Positions 30,258 through 39,105 of a stretch of 64,000 nt of DNA are shown piece by piece. Source of the stretch: Myxococcus xanthus (GTDB lineage: Bacteria > Myxococcota > Myxococcia > Myxococcales > Myxococcaceae); assembly GCF_006402735.1 (NCBI RefSeq), contig NZ_CP017174.1:6862001-6926000 (forward strand), written 5' to 3'. How positions within the stretch are numbered: position 1 is the stretch's first letter; every line of letters begins with the position of its first letter. Both the position numbers and the translations under genes were made by a program. The notes beneath the pieces were generated by a model. It was not told the DNA's origin, searched no databases, and saw nothing but the letters and a program-made list of their open reading frames with translations.

Positions 30258-32378
30258 ATGAGCCACGTCGAGGCGTCGCTGCCGGACCATGCCCGCGCCA
30301 TCATCGCCGAGGAAGAGGCCTTGCTGGCCCGTGTTCAGTCCACGCTGGAAGTCGCGCGGCGCAAGTCCGCACGCGGACAGGACGCGCAAGGACTTGTCGC
30401 CCAGTTGCAGGTGCTGCGGGACGACGCCTCCACCGCGGCCGTGGCGGACCTGCCGCACATCTTCGCGCAGATGAACCAGATGCGCTCTCTCATGGAACGC
30501 CAGGAGGGCGTGAAGCTTCCGGACCCACAGGCCCCCTATTTCGCGCACCTGCGCCTCAATGGCGAAGGCGGCCCGCGCGACTACCTGCTGGGCCGCACCA
30601 CGTTCGCGGACGTGGGCGCTGGCGTGCGCGTCATCGACTGGCGCTTCGCGCCCGTGGCCCGTGTCTTCTATTGCTACGAGGAAGGCGACGACTACGAGGA
30701 GTACTTCGGTGAGCGGCTCGCCGAGGGCAGCGTGGAGACGCGCCGGCTGGTCATCATCGAGCGAGGCGTGTTGACGCGCATCATCTCCGGCGCGCTGGTG
30801 CTGGAGCGATTGGCGGACGGCGCGTGGCGCAGCGTGAGCCGCGACTTCTCCACCCTTCAGTCTGGCGGCGCGGGGACGGCAGCGCGGCCGGAGTTCCTGG
30901 GCACCGGCAAGGGCGCGCGCCGCATCGAGGATGCCTTTGGCGTCACCGCCATGCTGGACGCCGAGCAGTACGAGGCCGTCAGCACCGGCCCGGACCGGCC
31001 GCTGCTGGTGCTGGGCAGCGCGGGCAGTGGGAAGACGACCGTGGCGCTGCACCGGCTGGCGAAGCTGGCCTTCGACGACCCGCGGACGTTCCCCCAGGCC
31101 CGCATGAAGCTCATCGTCCCGGAAGAAGGGCTGGCGCGGCTGTCCCGCCGGCTGCTGGCGCCGCTGGGCCTGGGCAACGTGGCCGTGCAGACGCGGGATG
31201 CCTGGCTGCTCGCCACCGCGCGCTCCGCCTTCAACGTGCCCGGCATCAAGCTGTGGAATGACACGCCGCCGCTGGTGTCCCGCCTCAAGCGCCACCCCAC
31301 CCTGCGGCGCGCGTTGGCCGCCCGGGTGGGCGTGCCAAAGACAGACGCGGGCACCACGTTGGAGCGGCTGCGCACGCGGATGGCGGACGCGTACATGGAC
31401 CGGCGCTTCCTGGAGAGCGTGGTCACCGCCGCCAAGGGTGAGATTCCTCGCACCGCCATCGACGAGACGCTGGAGCACACGCGCCTCCAGCTCGCCACGC
31501 CGCTGTCCAAGGTGCTCAAGGACATCACCGACGCGGAGCGGCTCATCACCGTGGATGGGCGCTCCATCGAGGACGACACGCCGGACGCCATGGCCGGCAC
31601 GGTGGACCTGGACGACCTGCCCGTCCTGATGTTCCTCAAGGCCCAGCACTCCTCGCTGGGCCTGGAGCGGCTGGCGCACGTGGTACTGGACGAGGCCGAG
31701 GACTTCTCCCTCTTCGAGCTCTTCGCCGTCCGCCAGTTGCTGGGCAAGGGCAAGAGCTGCACGCTCGCGGGCGACGAGATGCAGCAGACGGACGCGGGCT
31801 TCGCGGGCTGGCCCGCCGTCCTCAACGAGCTCGACATCCGCGACGCCGCCACCTGCCGACTCCAGGTCTCCTACCGGTGCCCCCGGCCCGTGGTGGAGCT
31901 GGCGCGGCAGGTGCTGGGCGCGCAGGCCCCGGAGGCCGCCGCCACCGGCCGCGCGGGCGCTCCGGTGGGCTTCCACCACTTCCCCGACGAGGCCCAGGCG
32001 CAGCTCTTCATCGGCGAGGCGCTCCGGGACCTCGTCGCCCGCGAGCCCCACGCCTCCGTGGGCGTCATCGCCAGCAGCCCGGAGTCCGCGCAGGCCATCT
32101 ACCGCGTCGTCGCCGACCAGCCCTGGGCGCGGCTGGTGAGCGACGGCGAGTTCACCTTCGAGCCCGGCGTGGACGTCACCGACGTGGGCAGCGTGAAGGG
32201 CCTGGAGTTCGACTACGTCATCCTCCCGGACGCGACGGCGCGGGCCTACCCGGTGGACGACGAATCACGCCGCCGCCTGCACGTGGCGGTGACGCGCACC
32301 TCCCATCAGCTGTGGGTGGTGTCCTCCGGCGTGCGCTCTCACCTGGTCACGCCGGGTGGCGCGGCAGCTCCACGGTGA
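30258..32378 (+). CDS. HelD-like UvrD/Rep superfamily 1 helicase
   Basis: A 706-residue SF1 ATPase. An N-terminal coiled coil (about 1-75) is the type that HelD inserts into RNA polymerase. Walker A is G-S-A-G-S-G-K-T-T (about 251-259), Walker B is V-V-L-D-E-A-E-D near 478-485, motif III-like C-T-L-A-G-D-E-M-Q-Q follows, and the C-terminal R-L-H-V-A-V-T-R-T motif VI ends the domain. HelD proteins clear stalled RNA polymerase using ATP. The ATG at 30258 was chosen because it begins the coiled coil; the frame is open upstream without protein character. The 3' end overlaps the convergent kinase gene by 32 bases. Confidence 0.9.
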   Translation: MSHVEASLPDHARAIIAEEEALLARVQSTLEVARRKSARGQDAQGLVAQLQVLRDDASTAAVADLPHIFAQMNQMRSLMERQEGVKLPDPQAPYFAHLRLNGEGGPRDYLLGRTTFADVGAGVRVIDWRFAPVARVFYCYEEGDDYEEYFGERLAEGSVETRRLVIIERGVLTRIISGALVLERLADGAWRSVSRDFSTLQSGGAGTAARPEFLGTGKGARRIEDAFGVTAMLDAEQYEAVSTGPDRPLLVLGSAGSGKTTVALHRLAKLAFDDPRTFPQARMKLIVPEEGLARLSRRLLAPLGLGNVAVQTRDAWLLATARSAFNVPGIKLWNDTPPLVSRLKRHPTLRRALAARVGVPKTDAGTTLERLRTRMADAYMDRRFLESVVTAAKGEIPRTAIDETLEHTRLQLATPLSKVLKDITDAERLITVDGRSIEDDTPDAMAGTVDLDDLPVLMFLKAQHSSLGLERLAHVVLDEAEDFSLFELFAVRQLLGKGKSCTLAGDEMQQTDAGFAGWPAVLNELDIRDAATCRLQVSYRCPRPVVELARQVLGAQAPEAAATGRAGAPVGFHHFPDEAQAQLFIGEALRDLVAREPHASVGVIASSPESAQAIYRVVADQPWARLVSDGEFTFEPGVDVTDVGSVKGLEFDYVILPDATARAYPVDDESRRRLHVAVTRTSHQLWVVSSGVRSHLVTPGGAAAPR

Positions 32379-34068
32379 AGGTGGAGCCCTGGCCGGGCAC
32401 GCTCTCCACGAGGATGCGGCCCTCCATGGCGTCCACAATCTGCTTCACGATCCACAGGCCCAGCCCCAGCCCGCCATAGTGCCGCTCGCTGGCCAGCCGC
32501 TCGAAGCGCTGGAAGAGGCGCGCGCGCCCCTCCGGCGGAATGCCCACGCCCTGGTCCTTCACCGACAGACAGGCGCGCGACGCATCCGCCCCCACCCGCA
32601 CTTCAATGGGGCGGCCCCGGCCGTACTTGATGGCGTTGGAGAGCAGGTTCTGCAGCACCTGCTCCAGCCGCAGCCGGTCCCAATGGCCGGTGGCGGCGCC
32701 CCCCGCGTCCAGGTGCAGCGCACAGCCCGCGCGCGCCAGGTCCTCGGTGAAGCGGGGCACCACCTCGCGGGTGAGCGCGGCCAGGTCCAGGTCCTCGCGC
32801 TCCAGCCGCAGCCGCCCCGCGGTGATGCGGGACACGTCCAGCAGCTCGCGCACCAGGCTCGACAGGCGGGAGACCTGCCGCTGCACCGCCACCACCTTCG
32901 TGGAGAGCGCCTCCGGTGACGCGGGGCCATTGCTGGCGCGCGGCTCCATTTCGCGCCGCAACGCCTGGATGTTGAGCATGAGCGAGGTCAGCGGCGTGTT
33001 GAGCTCGTGAGACGCCACGGACAGGAACGAGTCACGGGCGCGCACAGCCTCCTGCGCCTCCGTGTAGAGCCGGCCGTTGTCCAGCGAGGTGGCGGCGCGG
33101 CGGGCCAGGTCTTCCGCCAGCCGCACGTCCGCCTCCGTGTACCTGCGCCGGGACTCCGAATTGAGCAGCGTGAGCGCCCCCAGCACCCGGCCCCGGCTGA
33201 TGAGCGGGACGATGATGTACGCGCTGATGCCCAGCGCCTCCACGGCCCGCCGGTACGCCGAGCTGCCCCCCTGGGCGGCGGCGAGCATGGCGGGAAAGTC
33301 CGGGGTGAACTCGGTGACGCCGGTACGCAGCACCTTGCCGATACCCGCCGCGTCCTCCAGGCGGATGGGATAGCGCGACTGGAAGTCCTGCGCGGGCGCC
33401 ACCATCTCCTGCCTGGAGAAGGCGGCGGCGGCGCGGCGCACCTGCCCATCCGGCATGGGGAGGTCCACCGAGCACGCGTCCGCCAGGATGGGAACGGCGA
33501 GGTGAGCCATGCGCTGCAGGATGAGGTCGTGCTCCAGGGACGACGCCAGCACCTCGCTGGCCTGGGCCAGGAAGGCCGCGTGCCGCTGCGCCCGGCGCAT
33601 CTCGTCGTAGAGGGCCCGAAGCGTCGCCTCCTGCTTCTTCTCCGCGCTGATGTCCCGCGAGAACAGGACGACCCGCTCATGGACGCGAAACAACCGTTTC
33701 ACGAACCAGCGGTCCTGGGGCTCGGTATGGCATTCGAACTCGGCGGATTCGCCCGTCCGGGCCACCTGGCGGAAGCGCTCCTGGAAGGAACGTTCCGTCC
33801 ACTCCGGGTGCAGTTCCCAGAGCCTCCGGCCGAGCAGCTCCTGGCGCGGCCGGCCCAGGTGCCGCTCCAGCGAGGGATTCACATGGACACAGACTGCGTC
33901 CAGCGAGCAGACCACGACCGCTTCCGGCATCTGGTCCAGCAGGGCGGTATCCAGCCCGCTGGCGTCCGACCCGCCGTGGCTGGCGCCACCAGGGTCCTGT
34001 CCGGTCGAGAGTGAGTCCACGCGGTCGGTGTGAGAACGGGCCAAGGCGATGTACCTGCCGCTTAACAT
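32347..34068 (-). CDS. Sensor histidine kinase, PAS-GAF-HisKA-HATPase
   Basis: A 573-residue cytoplasmic sensor kinase without membrane segments. A PAS domain (about 40-150, with M-P-E-A-V-V-V-C) is followed by a GAF domain (about 165-330, with A-Y-I-I-V-P-L). The HisKA has H-box S-H-E-L-N-T-P-L (phosphorylated His). The ATPase has an N-box L-L-S-N-A-I-K-Y-G, G-V-G-I-P and G-L-G-L-G-L-W-I-V-K. It phosphorylates an unlinked response regulator. A GTG at 34083 is an alternative start. The last codons overlap the helicase gene tail-to-tail. Confidence 0.92.
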   Translation of the reverse strand: MLSGRYIALARSHTDRVDSLSTGQDPGGASHGGSDASGLDTALLDQMPEAVVVCSLDAVCVHVNPSLERHLGRPRQELLGRRLWELHPEWTERSFQERFRQVARTGESAEFECHTEPQDRWFVKRLFRVHERVVLFSRDISAEKKQEATLRALYDEMRRAQRHAAFLAQASEVLASSLEHDLILQRMAHLAVPILADACSVDLPMPDGQVRRAAAAFSRQEMVAPAQDFQSRYPIRLEDAAGIGKVLRTGVTEFTPDFPAMLAAAQGGSSAYRRAVEALGISAYIIVPLISRGRVLGALTLLNSESRRRYTEADVRLAEDLARRAATSLDNGRLYTEAQEAVRARDSFLSVASHELNTPLTSLMLNIQALRREMEPRASNGPASPEALSTKVVAVQRQVSRLSSLVRELLDVSRITAGRLRLEREDLDLAALTREVVPRFTEDLARAGCALHLDAGGAATGHWDRLRLEQVLQNLLSNAIKYGRGRPIEVRVGADASRACLSVKDQGVGIPPEGRARLFQRFERLASERHYGGLGLGLWIVKQIVDAMEGRILVESVPGQGSTFTVELPRHPA

Positions 34069-34230
34069 TTCCGCCGCGCCCACCCCACTGTCACGCGCCG
34101 GAAATCTGCAAGGCAGCCGACATTCTCACAGCTCGGGGGAAACGCCCTTCCCGCCCCCGCGGCGTGCCGGGCGCGCTCGCGGAGGCACTGTCCGGAGGTG
34201 GACAGTCTCACCGCCCGCCCGGGAGCGCGC

Positions 34231-34902
34231 TCAGGGCGACTGGAGGCCTTGGCGCCAGGCCTCGCGGCGGCGCTCCTGGGCTTCCCGCCGGTCGAGCGCG
34301 TCCTGCTCCTGCGCCGGCAGCTCCGCCAGCCGCGTGCGGTGCATGTTGATGCTCAGCTCGTAGAGCCCGCGGTCCCGCTCCGGCAGCACGTCATTGAACC
34401 GGGACAACACCTCGGTGGAGAAGGTGATGAAGTCCTCGGACACCTGACGGCGGTGGCCGTAGTACTCGCGAATCTGCTCCACCGTGGCGTCGGCGGACAG
34501 CACCTTGCCGTAGAGCTCGTTCCAGCGGCGGGACTCCGATTCGCGGCGCTCCAGTTCGGCCGGGTCCTGCGTGGGCGCGCCCATCCGCCAGTAGAGGTTG
34601 TCGGGCAGCTTCGCGCGAATCACCTGCAGGTCCACCGGGTGCACCTTCGGCGCGTTGTCGTCCGGCACTTCCTCGGGCGGCCGCGTCAGGTCCAACGGCG
34701 GCGGCGTGGCCCGCGGAGGAGGAGGCGGCGTTTGCGCCACGGAATGCGGCGCCATGGGCGTGGCGGCCTGCTTGACGACGGCGGGCGACTCCGGCGTCAC
34801 CGGCTCCGTGTCCTGGCGAAGCGCGTACACCAGCGCCGCCACCACGAGGCCCGTCGCCACGACAAGGCCGGGCAGGCCCTTCCTCCATGCATTCACGGCC
34901 AT
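34231..34902 (-). CDS. Single-pass membrane-anchored hypothetical protein
   Basis: A 223-residue protein. One N-terminal transmembrane helix (L-V-V-A-T-G-L-V-V-A-A-L-V-Y-A-L) is followed by a proline-rich linker (P-P-P-P-P-R-A-T-P-P-P) and a long helical domain rich in Arg and Glu (R-R-E-A-Q-E-R-R-R-E-A-W). A W-R-M-G-A-P-T-Q-D segment lies midway. I do not recognise the family. The start at 34902 places the TM helix close to the N-terminus; an upstream start at 34962 is possible. It is divergent from the esterase gene across a repeat-rich region. Confidence 0.7.
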   Translation of the reverse strand: MAVNAWRKGLPGLVVATGLVVAALVYALRQDTEPVTPESPAVVKQAATPMAPHSVAQTPPPPPRATPPPLDLTRPPEEVPDDNAPKVHPVDLQVIRAKLPDNLYWRMGAPTQDPAELERRESESRRWNELYGKVLSADATVEQIREYYGHRRQVSEDFITFSTEVLSRFNDVLPERDRGLYELSINMHRTRLAELPAQEQDALDRREAQERRREAWRQGLQSP

Positions 34903-34956
34903 GCTGCTCCGAATACCGCGCACGGCGTGGGCGCGGCAACCATCCACCACGAGATA

Positions 34957-35078
34957 GCGCAACGCATTACATCAGATGCCGCAATGCGTCGCATCCTTGG
35001 CGCAACGCAGCACCCGCGTCCCGCTCGTCGGGAACGTGAAACAACCACAATCCTCCTGACTCTGATGCAACGCCATTG
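34957..35078. promoter_or_regulatory. Cluster of repeated GCAACGCA-like elements in a divergent promoter
   Basis: GCGCAACGCA occurs at 34957-34966 and 35000-35009. An inverted relative, CCGCAATGCGTCGC, is at 34979-34992, and TGCAACGCCATTG at 35066-35078. These sit just upstream of the pectinacetylesterase-like gene and of the divergent membrane protein gene. They may be binding sites for one regulator; no regulator gene is adjacent. Confidence 0.4.
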
Positions 35079-35116
35079 TATACACGGTTTTCCCAACTAA
35101 ACCCGGAGGTCCCCGA

Positions 35117-36427
35117 ATGAAGAACCTGGTCCTGGCTGGACTCACAGCCGCCGCGCTCGTGCCCGCAGCCGCACGCGCGGAGGTGGTGATGTCCTCCATC
35201 GTCGACGTGCTGGTGGACGGTGGCAACAACTACAACTGGCAGAAGGTGGAGCTGCCGGGAACCAAGTGTGGCAATGGCTCCCAGTTCAAGTTCTGGGTGC
35301 ACCGCACGGGTTCGCCCAACCTGATGTTCCTGTTCGAGGGTGGCGGCGCGTGCTGGGATTATGACACGTGTAGCGGCCGCGCGGGCCAGCTGGGCGCCGC
35401 CAATCCGAACGGCATCGCCGACGACTACATCACCCAGTTCACGGCCAAGTACGTGTCGCCGCTCGTCAACGGCGCGGACCCGGGCCTGCCGGGGCGCAGC
35501 AAGACGGACCTGGTGACGAAGGGTTGGAACATCGTCTACGTGCCGTACTGCACCGGTGACGTGCACGTGGGCAACAACGTGGCCACCTACGTCGATTCGA
35601 CGGGGCAGAACCCGCCGCTGACGTGGCACCACAACGGCTACACCAACACGCTGGCGGTGGCGAACTACGCGAAGACGCAGTTCCCCAACGTCCAGAAGAT
35701 GCTGATGACGGGCTACAGCGCGGGTGGCACGGCGACGGCGGCCGGCTACTACTTCCTGCGCAAGGCCATCAACCCGGCGCGTGGCTACCTGCTCAACGAC
35801 TCCGGCCCCATCTTCCTGGCGCCCAACGCGAACTTCCGCTCGCGCGCGCTGCACGACAAGATTCGCCAGTCGTGGGACCTGAACTCCGTCTTCTCCCTGC
35901 TGCCGGGCACGTTCAGCCAGAGCGACTTCGGCACCATCAACCGCATGGTGGCGCAGGAGTTCCCCAACGACCAGTTGGCCTACACGGGCTACTCGCGCGA
36001 CTACAACTACTCGCGCTTCTCCTATGAGCGCTTCCACACGCCCAACGACAAGGAGTCCGTGCTGGGCCACTGGAAGCAGGACCAGGACGCGCTGGTCACC
36101 GAGCTGAACAAGTACAACAACTTCAGCTATTTCATCCCGCACGAGCGCGCCATCAACGCCAGCCACTGCAGCACCATCATCACCTTCATCGGCGCGCACG
36201 CCTGCCAGCAGATGGAGAAGAAGCGCCACTGGTACGAGTACATGGAGTTCCCGTGGAGCCAGACGTACAAGTGCTACAGCGAGTTCGTGGGCATGGACAC
36301 GTTCCTGTCGCGGTGGATCAACGGCAACCAGCGCATCCGCATCTACGAGCCCGCCAACGGCTACAACGCCGAGGACCCGGGCATGCAGATTGTCGCGCCG
36401 CTCATCAACGGCGCGCTGGGCGGGTAG
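35117..36427 (+). CDS. Secreted pectinacetylesterase-family protein
   Basis: A 436-residue exported hydrolase. A signal peptide (L-V-L-A-G-L-T-A-A-A-L-V-P-A-A-A-R-A) is followed by the oxyanion-type F-L-F-E-G-G-G-A-C-W-D. The nucleophile elbow is G-Y-S-A-G-G near residue 203, with N-D-S-G-P next, and a catalytic His candidate is in N-A-S-H-C-S. Family members remove acetyl groups from plant or microbial polysaccharides; Notum-like relatives remove lipid groups. CGGAGG precedes the ATG. It probably acts outside the cell on polysaccharide; the exact substrate is unknown. Confidence 0.88.
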   Translation: MKNLVLAGLTAAALVPAAARAEVVMSSIVDVLVDGGNNYNWQKVELPGTKCGNGSQFKFWVHRTGSPNLMFLFEGGGACWDYDTCSGRAGQLGAANPNGIADDYITQFTAKYVSPLVNGADPGLPGRSKTDLVTKGWNIVYVPYCTGDVHVGNNVATYVDSTGQNPPLTWHHNGYTNTLAVANYAKTQFPNVQKMLMTGYSAGGTATAAGYYFLRKAINPARGYLLNDSGPIFLAPNANFRSRALHDKIRQSWDLNSVFSLLPGTFSQSDFGTINRMVAQEFPNDQLAYTGYSRDYNYSRFSYERFHTPNDKESVLGHWKQDQDALVTELNKYNNFSYFIPHERAINASHCSTIITFIGAHACQQMEKKRHWYEYMEFPWSQTYKCYSEFVGMDTFLSRWINGNQRIRIYEPANGYNAEDPGMQIVAPLINGALGG

Positions 36428-36470
36428 CCACCGTCTGACGCCGGGCCTGGCCCGGTGACGCCACACCTGG

Positions 36471-36502
36471 AGCGGGACGTCGGGGATTCCCGGCGTCCCG
36501 CT
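36471..36502 (+). terminator. Strong hairpin terminator after the esterase gene
   Basis: AGCGGGACG (36471-36479) pairs perfectly with CGTCCCGCT (36494-36502); an inner CGGG/CCCG extends the stem. A second small hairpin (CCGGGCC/GGCCCGG, 36441-36455) lies just before it. Confidence 0.6.
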
Positions 36503-36583
36503 TCGCCGTTTCAGGAGCCGGGCGAATGGCGCCTCTCCTGCCGCTGGCCACGCGGCCCGTGGGGCGATAGACGAAGCCACGCC

Positions 36584-37594
36584 ATGGACAACCTCACCCA
36601 CGGACTGCTCGGGCTCGCCATTGGCGCCATGCGCAGGCCCGACGTGGGCCCCGGCGCCCCGGAGCGCGCCTCCCCCACGGACCGCGCGGTGCTGGTGGCG
36701 TCGGTGCTCGCCGCGGAGCTGCCGGACCTGGACACCCTGCTGGCGCGCGGTGACGCGGTGACGGTGGCGCTCCAGGCCCACCGGGGGCTGTCCCACGCGT
36801 TGGTCGCCGCGCCGCTGGTGGCGCTCACCGCCACGCTGGCCGCCCGCGCCTGCTTCCGCGGCGCGCGGCTGGCGCCCGTGTTCCTCACCAGCCTGGCCTC
36901 CGTCGTCTTCGCGCACCTCTTGCCCGACTTGTGGACGGGCTGGGGGACGCGGGTGCTGCTGCCCTTCTCCGACAGCCGCCTGAGCCTGGACTGGACGATG
37001 GTGGTGGACCCCTGGGTGACGCTGCCGCTGCTCGCCGGAGCCATCCTTGCCTGGCGCCGGCGCGCGGACTGGCGACGGACGCTGCTCTGGGGCGCGGCCT
37101 GCTCCGTGGCATACGTGGGCTTCCGCGTGGCCACCTGGGCCGTGCTGACGCAGCGGGTAGAAGCGGCCTACCCCGCCGCGCAGGCCGTGCGTGTCTTTCC
37201 CCTGCCCTTCTCCGTGGGCACGTGGCGCTACGTGGCCACCCTGCCCGGTGACGTCTTCGCCGCGGGAGATGTCCCCTTGCTGGGTCCACCGTCGGAGGCC
37301 CGGCGCGCGCAGGCTTTCGGTAGCATGCTGCCGGAGGACGTGCAGGCCGTGCCGACGGTGCGCGAGGCGCTCGCCTGGGCCCGCTTCCCGCTCGTCCACG
37401 TGGAGCCGCTAGCCGAAGGAGGCCGGAAGGTGCGCATCGCCGACCTGCGCTACCACCTGCGCGGCGAGCCGACGCTGGCCTTCGTCATCCACCTGGACGC
37501 GTCCAACGCGGTGACCCACGCGCAGTTGGAGCGCGGTGGCAGCGCCAGCGAGCTGCTGCGCAGGTGGCGGGGCACTGACACCGCGGCGCCCTGA
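36584..37594 (+). CDS. YdjM-type metal-dependent hydrolase-like membrane protein (DUF457)
   Basis: A 336-residue protein with the family N-terminus M-D-N-L-T-H-G-L-L-G (His in the first helix). Further motifs are E-L-P-D-L-D (Asp cluster), H-R-G-L-S-H-A-L (His cluster) and H-L-L-P-D-L-W-T-G-W-G-T. Several transmembrane helices (about 78-95, 105-125, 140-158, 170-190) precede a soluble C-terminal domain of about 130 residues. The family is called membrane-bound metal-dependent hydrolase, but activity is unproven. The start at 36584 is fixed by the motif. Confidence 0.88.
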   Translation: MDNLTHGLLGLAIGAMRRPDVGPGAPERASPTDRAVLVASVLAAELPDLDTLLARGDAVTVALQAHRGLSHALVAAPLVALTATLAARACFRGARLAPVFLTSLASVVFAHLLPDLWTGWGTRVLLPFSDSRLSLDWTMVVDPWVTLPLLAGAILAWRRRADWRRTLLWGAACSVAYVGFRVATWAVLTQRVEAAYPAAQAVRVFPLPFSVGTWRYVATLPGDVFAAGDVPLLGPPSEARRAQAFGSMLPEDVQAVPTVREALAWARFPLVHVEPLAEGGRKVRIADLRYHLRGEPTLAFVIHLDASNAVTHAQLERGGSASELLRRWRGTDTAAP

Positions 37595-37605
37595 AGAAAC
37601 ACGAA

Positions 37606-37640
37606 GGCCCCGGCGGAGGCACGCAGCGCCCACCGGGGCC
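37606..37640. terminator. Bidirectional hairpin between convergent genes
   Basis: GGCCCCGG (37606-37613) and CCGGGGCC (37633-37640) form perfect 8-base arms between the YdjM-like gene (+) and the DUF1552 gene (-). Confidence 0.6.
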
Positions 37641-37663
37641 CGGACTTCAAGCCCGAGCGCCGC

Positions 37664-39100
37664 TCAGGTGAGGCCCGGCAGCTCCCCCGTGTAATCGGGG
37701 TTGCCGAACGTATTCACATTCACGCCGAAGGCCCGGGCAATGGACACCAGCAGCTTGTTGTGCGCCACGGCGCCACGCAGCGGCGTGCCGGGGCCCGTCC
37801 AGCCGCCCAGCGGGTTGGAGCCCGCGGCGCGCACGCGCAGGAAGCGGCCCATGCGGAAGCGGCCGCCCGCCCCGCCCGCGAGCACGGTGGGGACGCGCAC
37901 GTTCATGTGGCCAGACGCGTCGCCCAGCTCGTTGCCCCAATAGATGAGCGTGTTGTCCAGCGCGGTGCCGCTGCCCTCCGGGATGTTGGCCAACTGCGTC
38001 ATCAGGTAGGCCAACTGCTCGGCGTACCAGCGCTGAATCAGCACCATCTTTCCGCGGATGGTGCTCCGGCGGGGCTCATCCTGCACGTCGAGCAGGTGGG
38101 CGATGTCGTTGTGCGTGTCCTCGTGGATGCGAAGCCAGGGCATGGACGGCCCCGGAATCGTCATGGAGACGACGCGCGTCAGGTCACACGCGAAGGCTCG
38201 CGCGATGAGGTCCATGTGCAGCCGCGTCAGCACCGGCATGTTGTTGAGGTCCCCCAGGCCGCCCAGGCCGTAGGACGGCGGCGCGGCGCCGCCACCGCAA
38301 GCGGCCTCGCCGGACTGCTGCTTGGGGAGCGGCGCCGGGTCAATGGCCAGCGCCCCCAGACGCCGCTCGATGTCGCGCAGCGCCTCCAGGTGCGTCTCCA
38401 GCTTCTGGCGCTCGGCGCCCGCCAGGCGGTTGCGCAGGCGCGTGGCGTCCTTCATCAGGAAGTCCAGCAGGCTCTTGCGGCGCGCCCGGTTGCTCGCCAC
38501 CTGCGCCGGGTCGGCGGTCGGCGAGGGCGCGTCACCGAAGAGGCGCTGGTACACGTTGGCCGGGTCGCGCTCGAAGGGGACGCGCGAGCCGTTCGCCGTG
38601 AAGCTGATGCTGTTGTAGACGTGCTGGCCACCGAACTGCTCCCAGGCGTTGAGCTGCAGGGAGCGGAAGCGCGTGCCACCACCGATGTGGTTGCCCAGCA
38701 CCTGGTCCAGCGAGGCGCTCTCCGGCAGGTGGTCCCCGCTGCCGGTGTTGACCTTGCTTCCGGTGAGGAACGTCACCGGGCCGCCTTCATGGCCCGTCAG
38801 GCCCTGCTCGTAGAGGACCTGGTAGTCCAGGCCGTCCAGCACCAGGAGCTTGTCCCGGTGTTCTTGGAGCGGCGCGAGCATGGAGTTGGGGAAGTCGAGC
38901 GTGAAGTTCGTCTCCGAGCCCTGGGGATTCCAGAGCTCCGGGAGGCAGCCGTGCGAGGTGAACAGGGCCACGAAGCGCAGCGGCGGCGTGGTGCCCTGGG
39001 CATAGGCGTCGGTGGTGCCGAGCAGGTTGGCCAAGGGGAGCGCCGCCGTCGAGCCGGCCAGCGCCTGGAGCAGGGAGCGTCGGGAAAGTTCGCGGAGCAT
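37664..39100 (-). CDS. DUF1552-family protein, probable Tat-exported
   Basis: A 478-residue protein. The N-terminus M-L-R-E-L-S-R-R-S-L-L-Q-A-L-A-G-S resembles a Tat signal (S-R-R-S-L-L). The body has the DUF1552 pattern: F-T-S-H-G-C-L-P-E-L-W, V-L-D-G-L-D-Y-Q, G-H-E-G-G-P-V-T-F-L-T-G, then later H-E-D-T-H-N-D and Y-W-G-N-E-L-G-D. This family belongs to the sulfatase/alkaline-phosphatase-like superfamily by fold and is of unknown function. It is always paired with a DUF1592 protein in planctomycetes and myxobacteria; here that partner precedes it by 5 bases. Confidence 0.9.
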   Translation of the reverse strand: MLRELSRRSLLQALAGSTAALPLANLLGTTDAYAQGTTPPLRFVALFTSHGCLPELWNPQGSETNFTLDFPNSMLAPLQEHRDKLLVLDGLDYQVLYEQGLTGHEGGPVTFLTGSKVNTGSGDHLPESASLDQVLGNHIGGGTRFRSLQLNAWEQFGGQHVYNSISFTANGSRVPFERDPANVYQRLFGDAPSPTADPAQVASNRARRKSLLDFLMKDATRLRNRLAGAERQKLETHLEALRDIERRLGALAIDPAPLPKQQSGEAACGGGAAPPSYGLGGLGDLNNMPVLTRLHMDLIARAFACDLTRVVSMTIPGPSMPWLRIHEDTHNDIAHLLDVQDEPRRSTIRGKMVLIQRWYAEQLAYLMTQLANIPEGSGTALDNTLIYWGNELGDASGHMNVRVPTVLAGGAGGRFRMGRFLRVRAAGSNPLGGWTGPGTPLRGAVAHNKLLVSIARAFGVNVNTFGNPDYTGELPGLT

Positions 39101-39105
39101 GGGGG

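Noticed and set aside
30147..32051. 634-codon minus frame over the helicase
   Set aside because: Antisense shadow; helicase motifs on the other strand are decisive.
34967..37399. 810-codon minus frame over the esterase and YdjM-like genes
   Set aside because: Antisense shadow of two well-supported genes; His/Arg/Val-rich with no motif.
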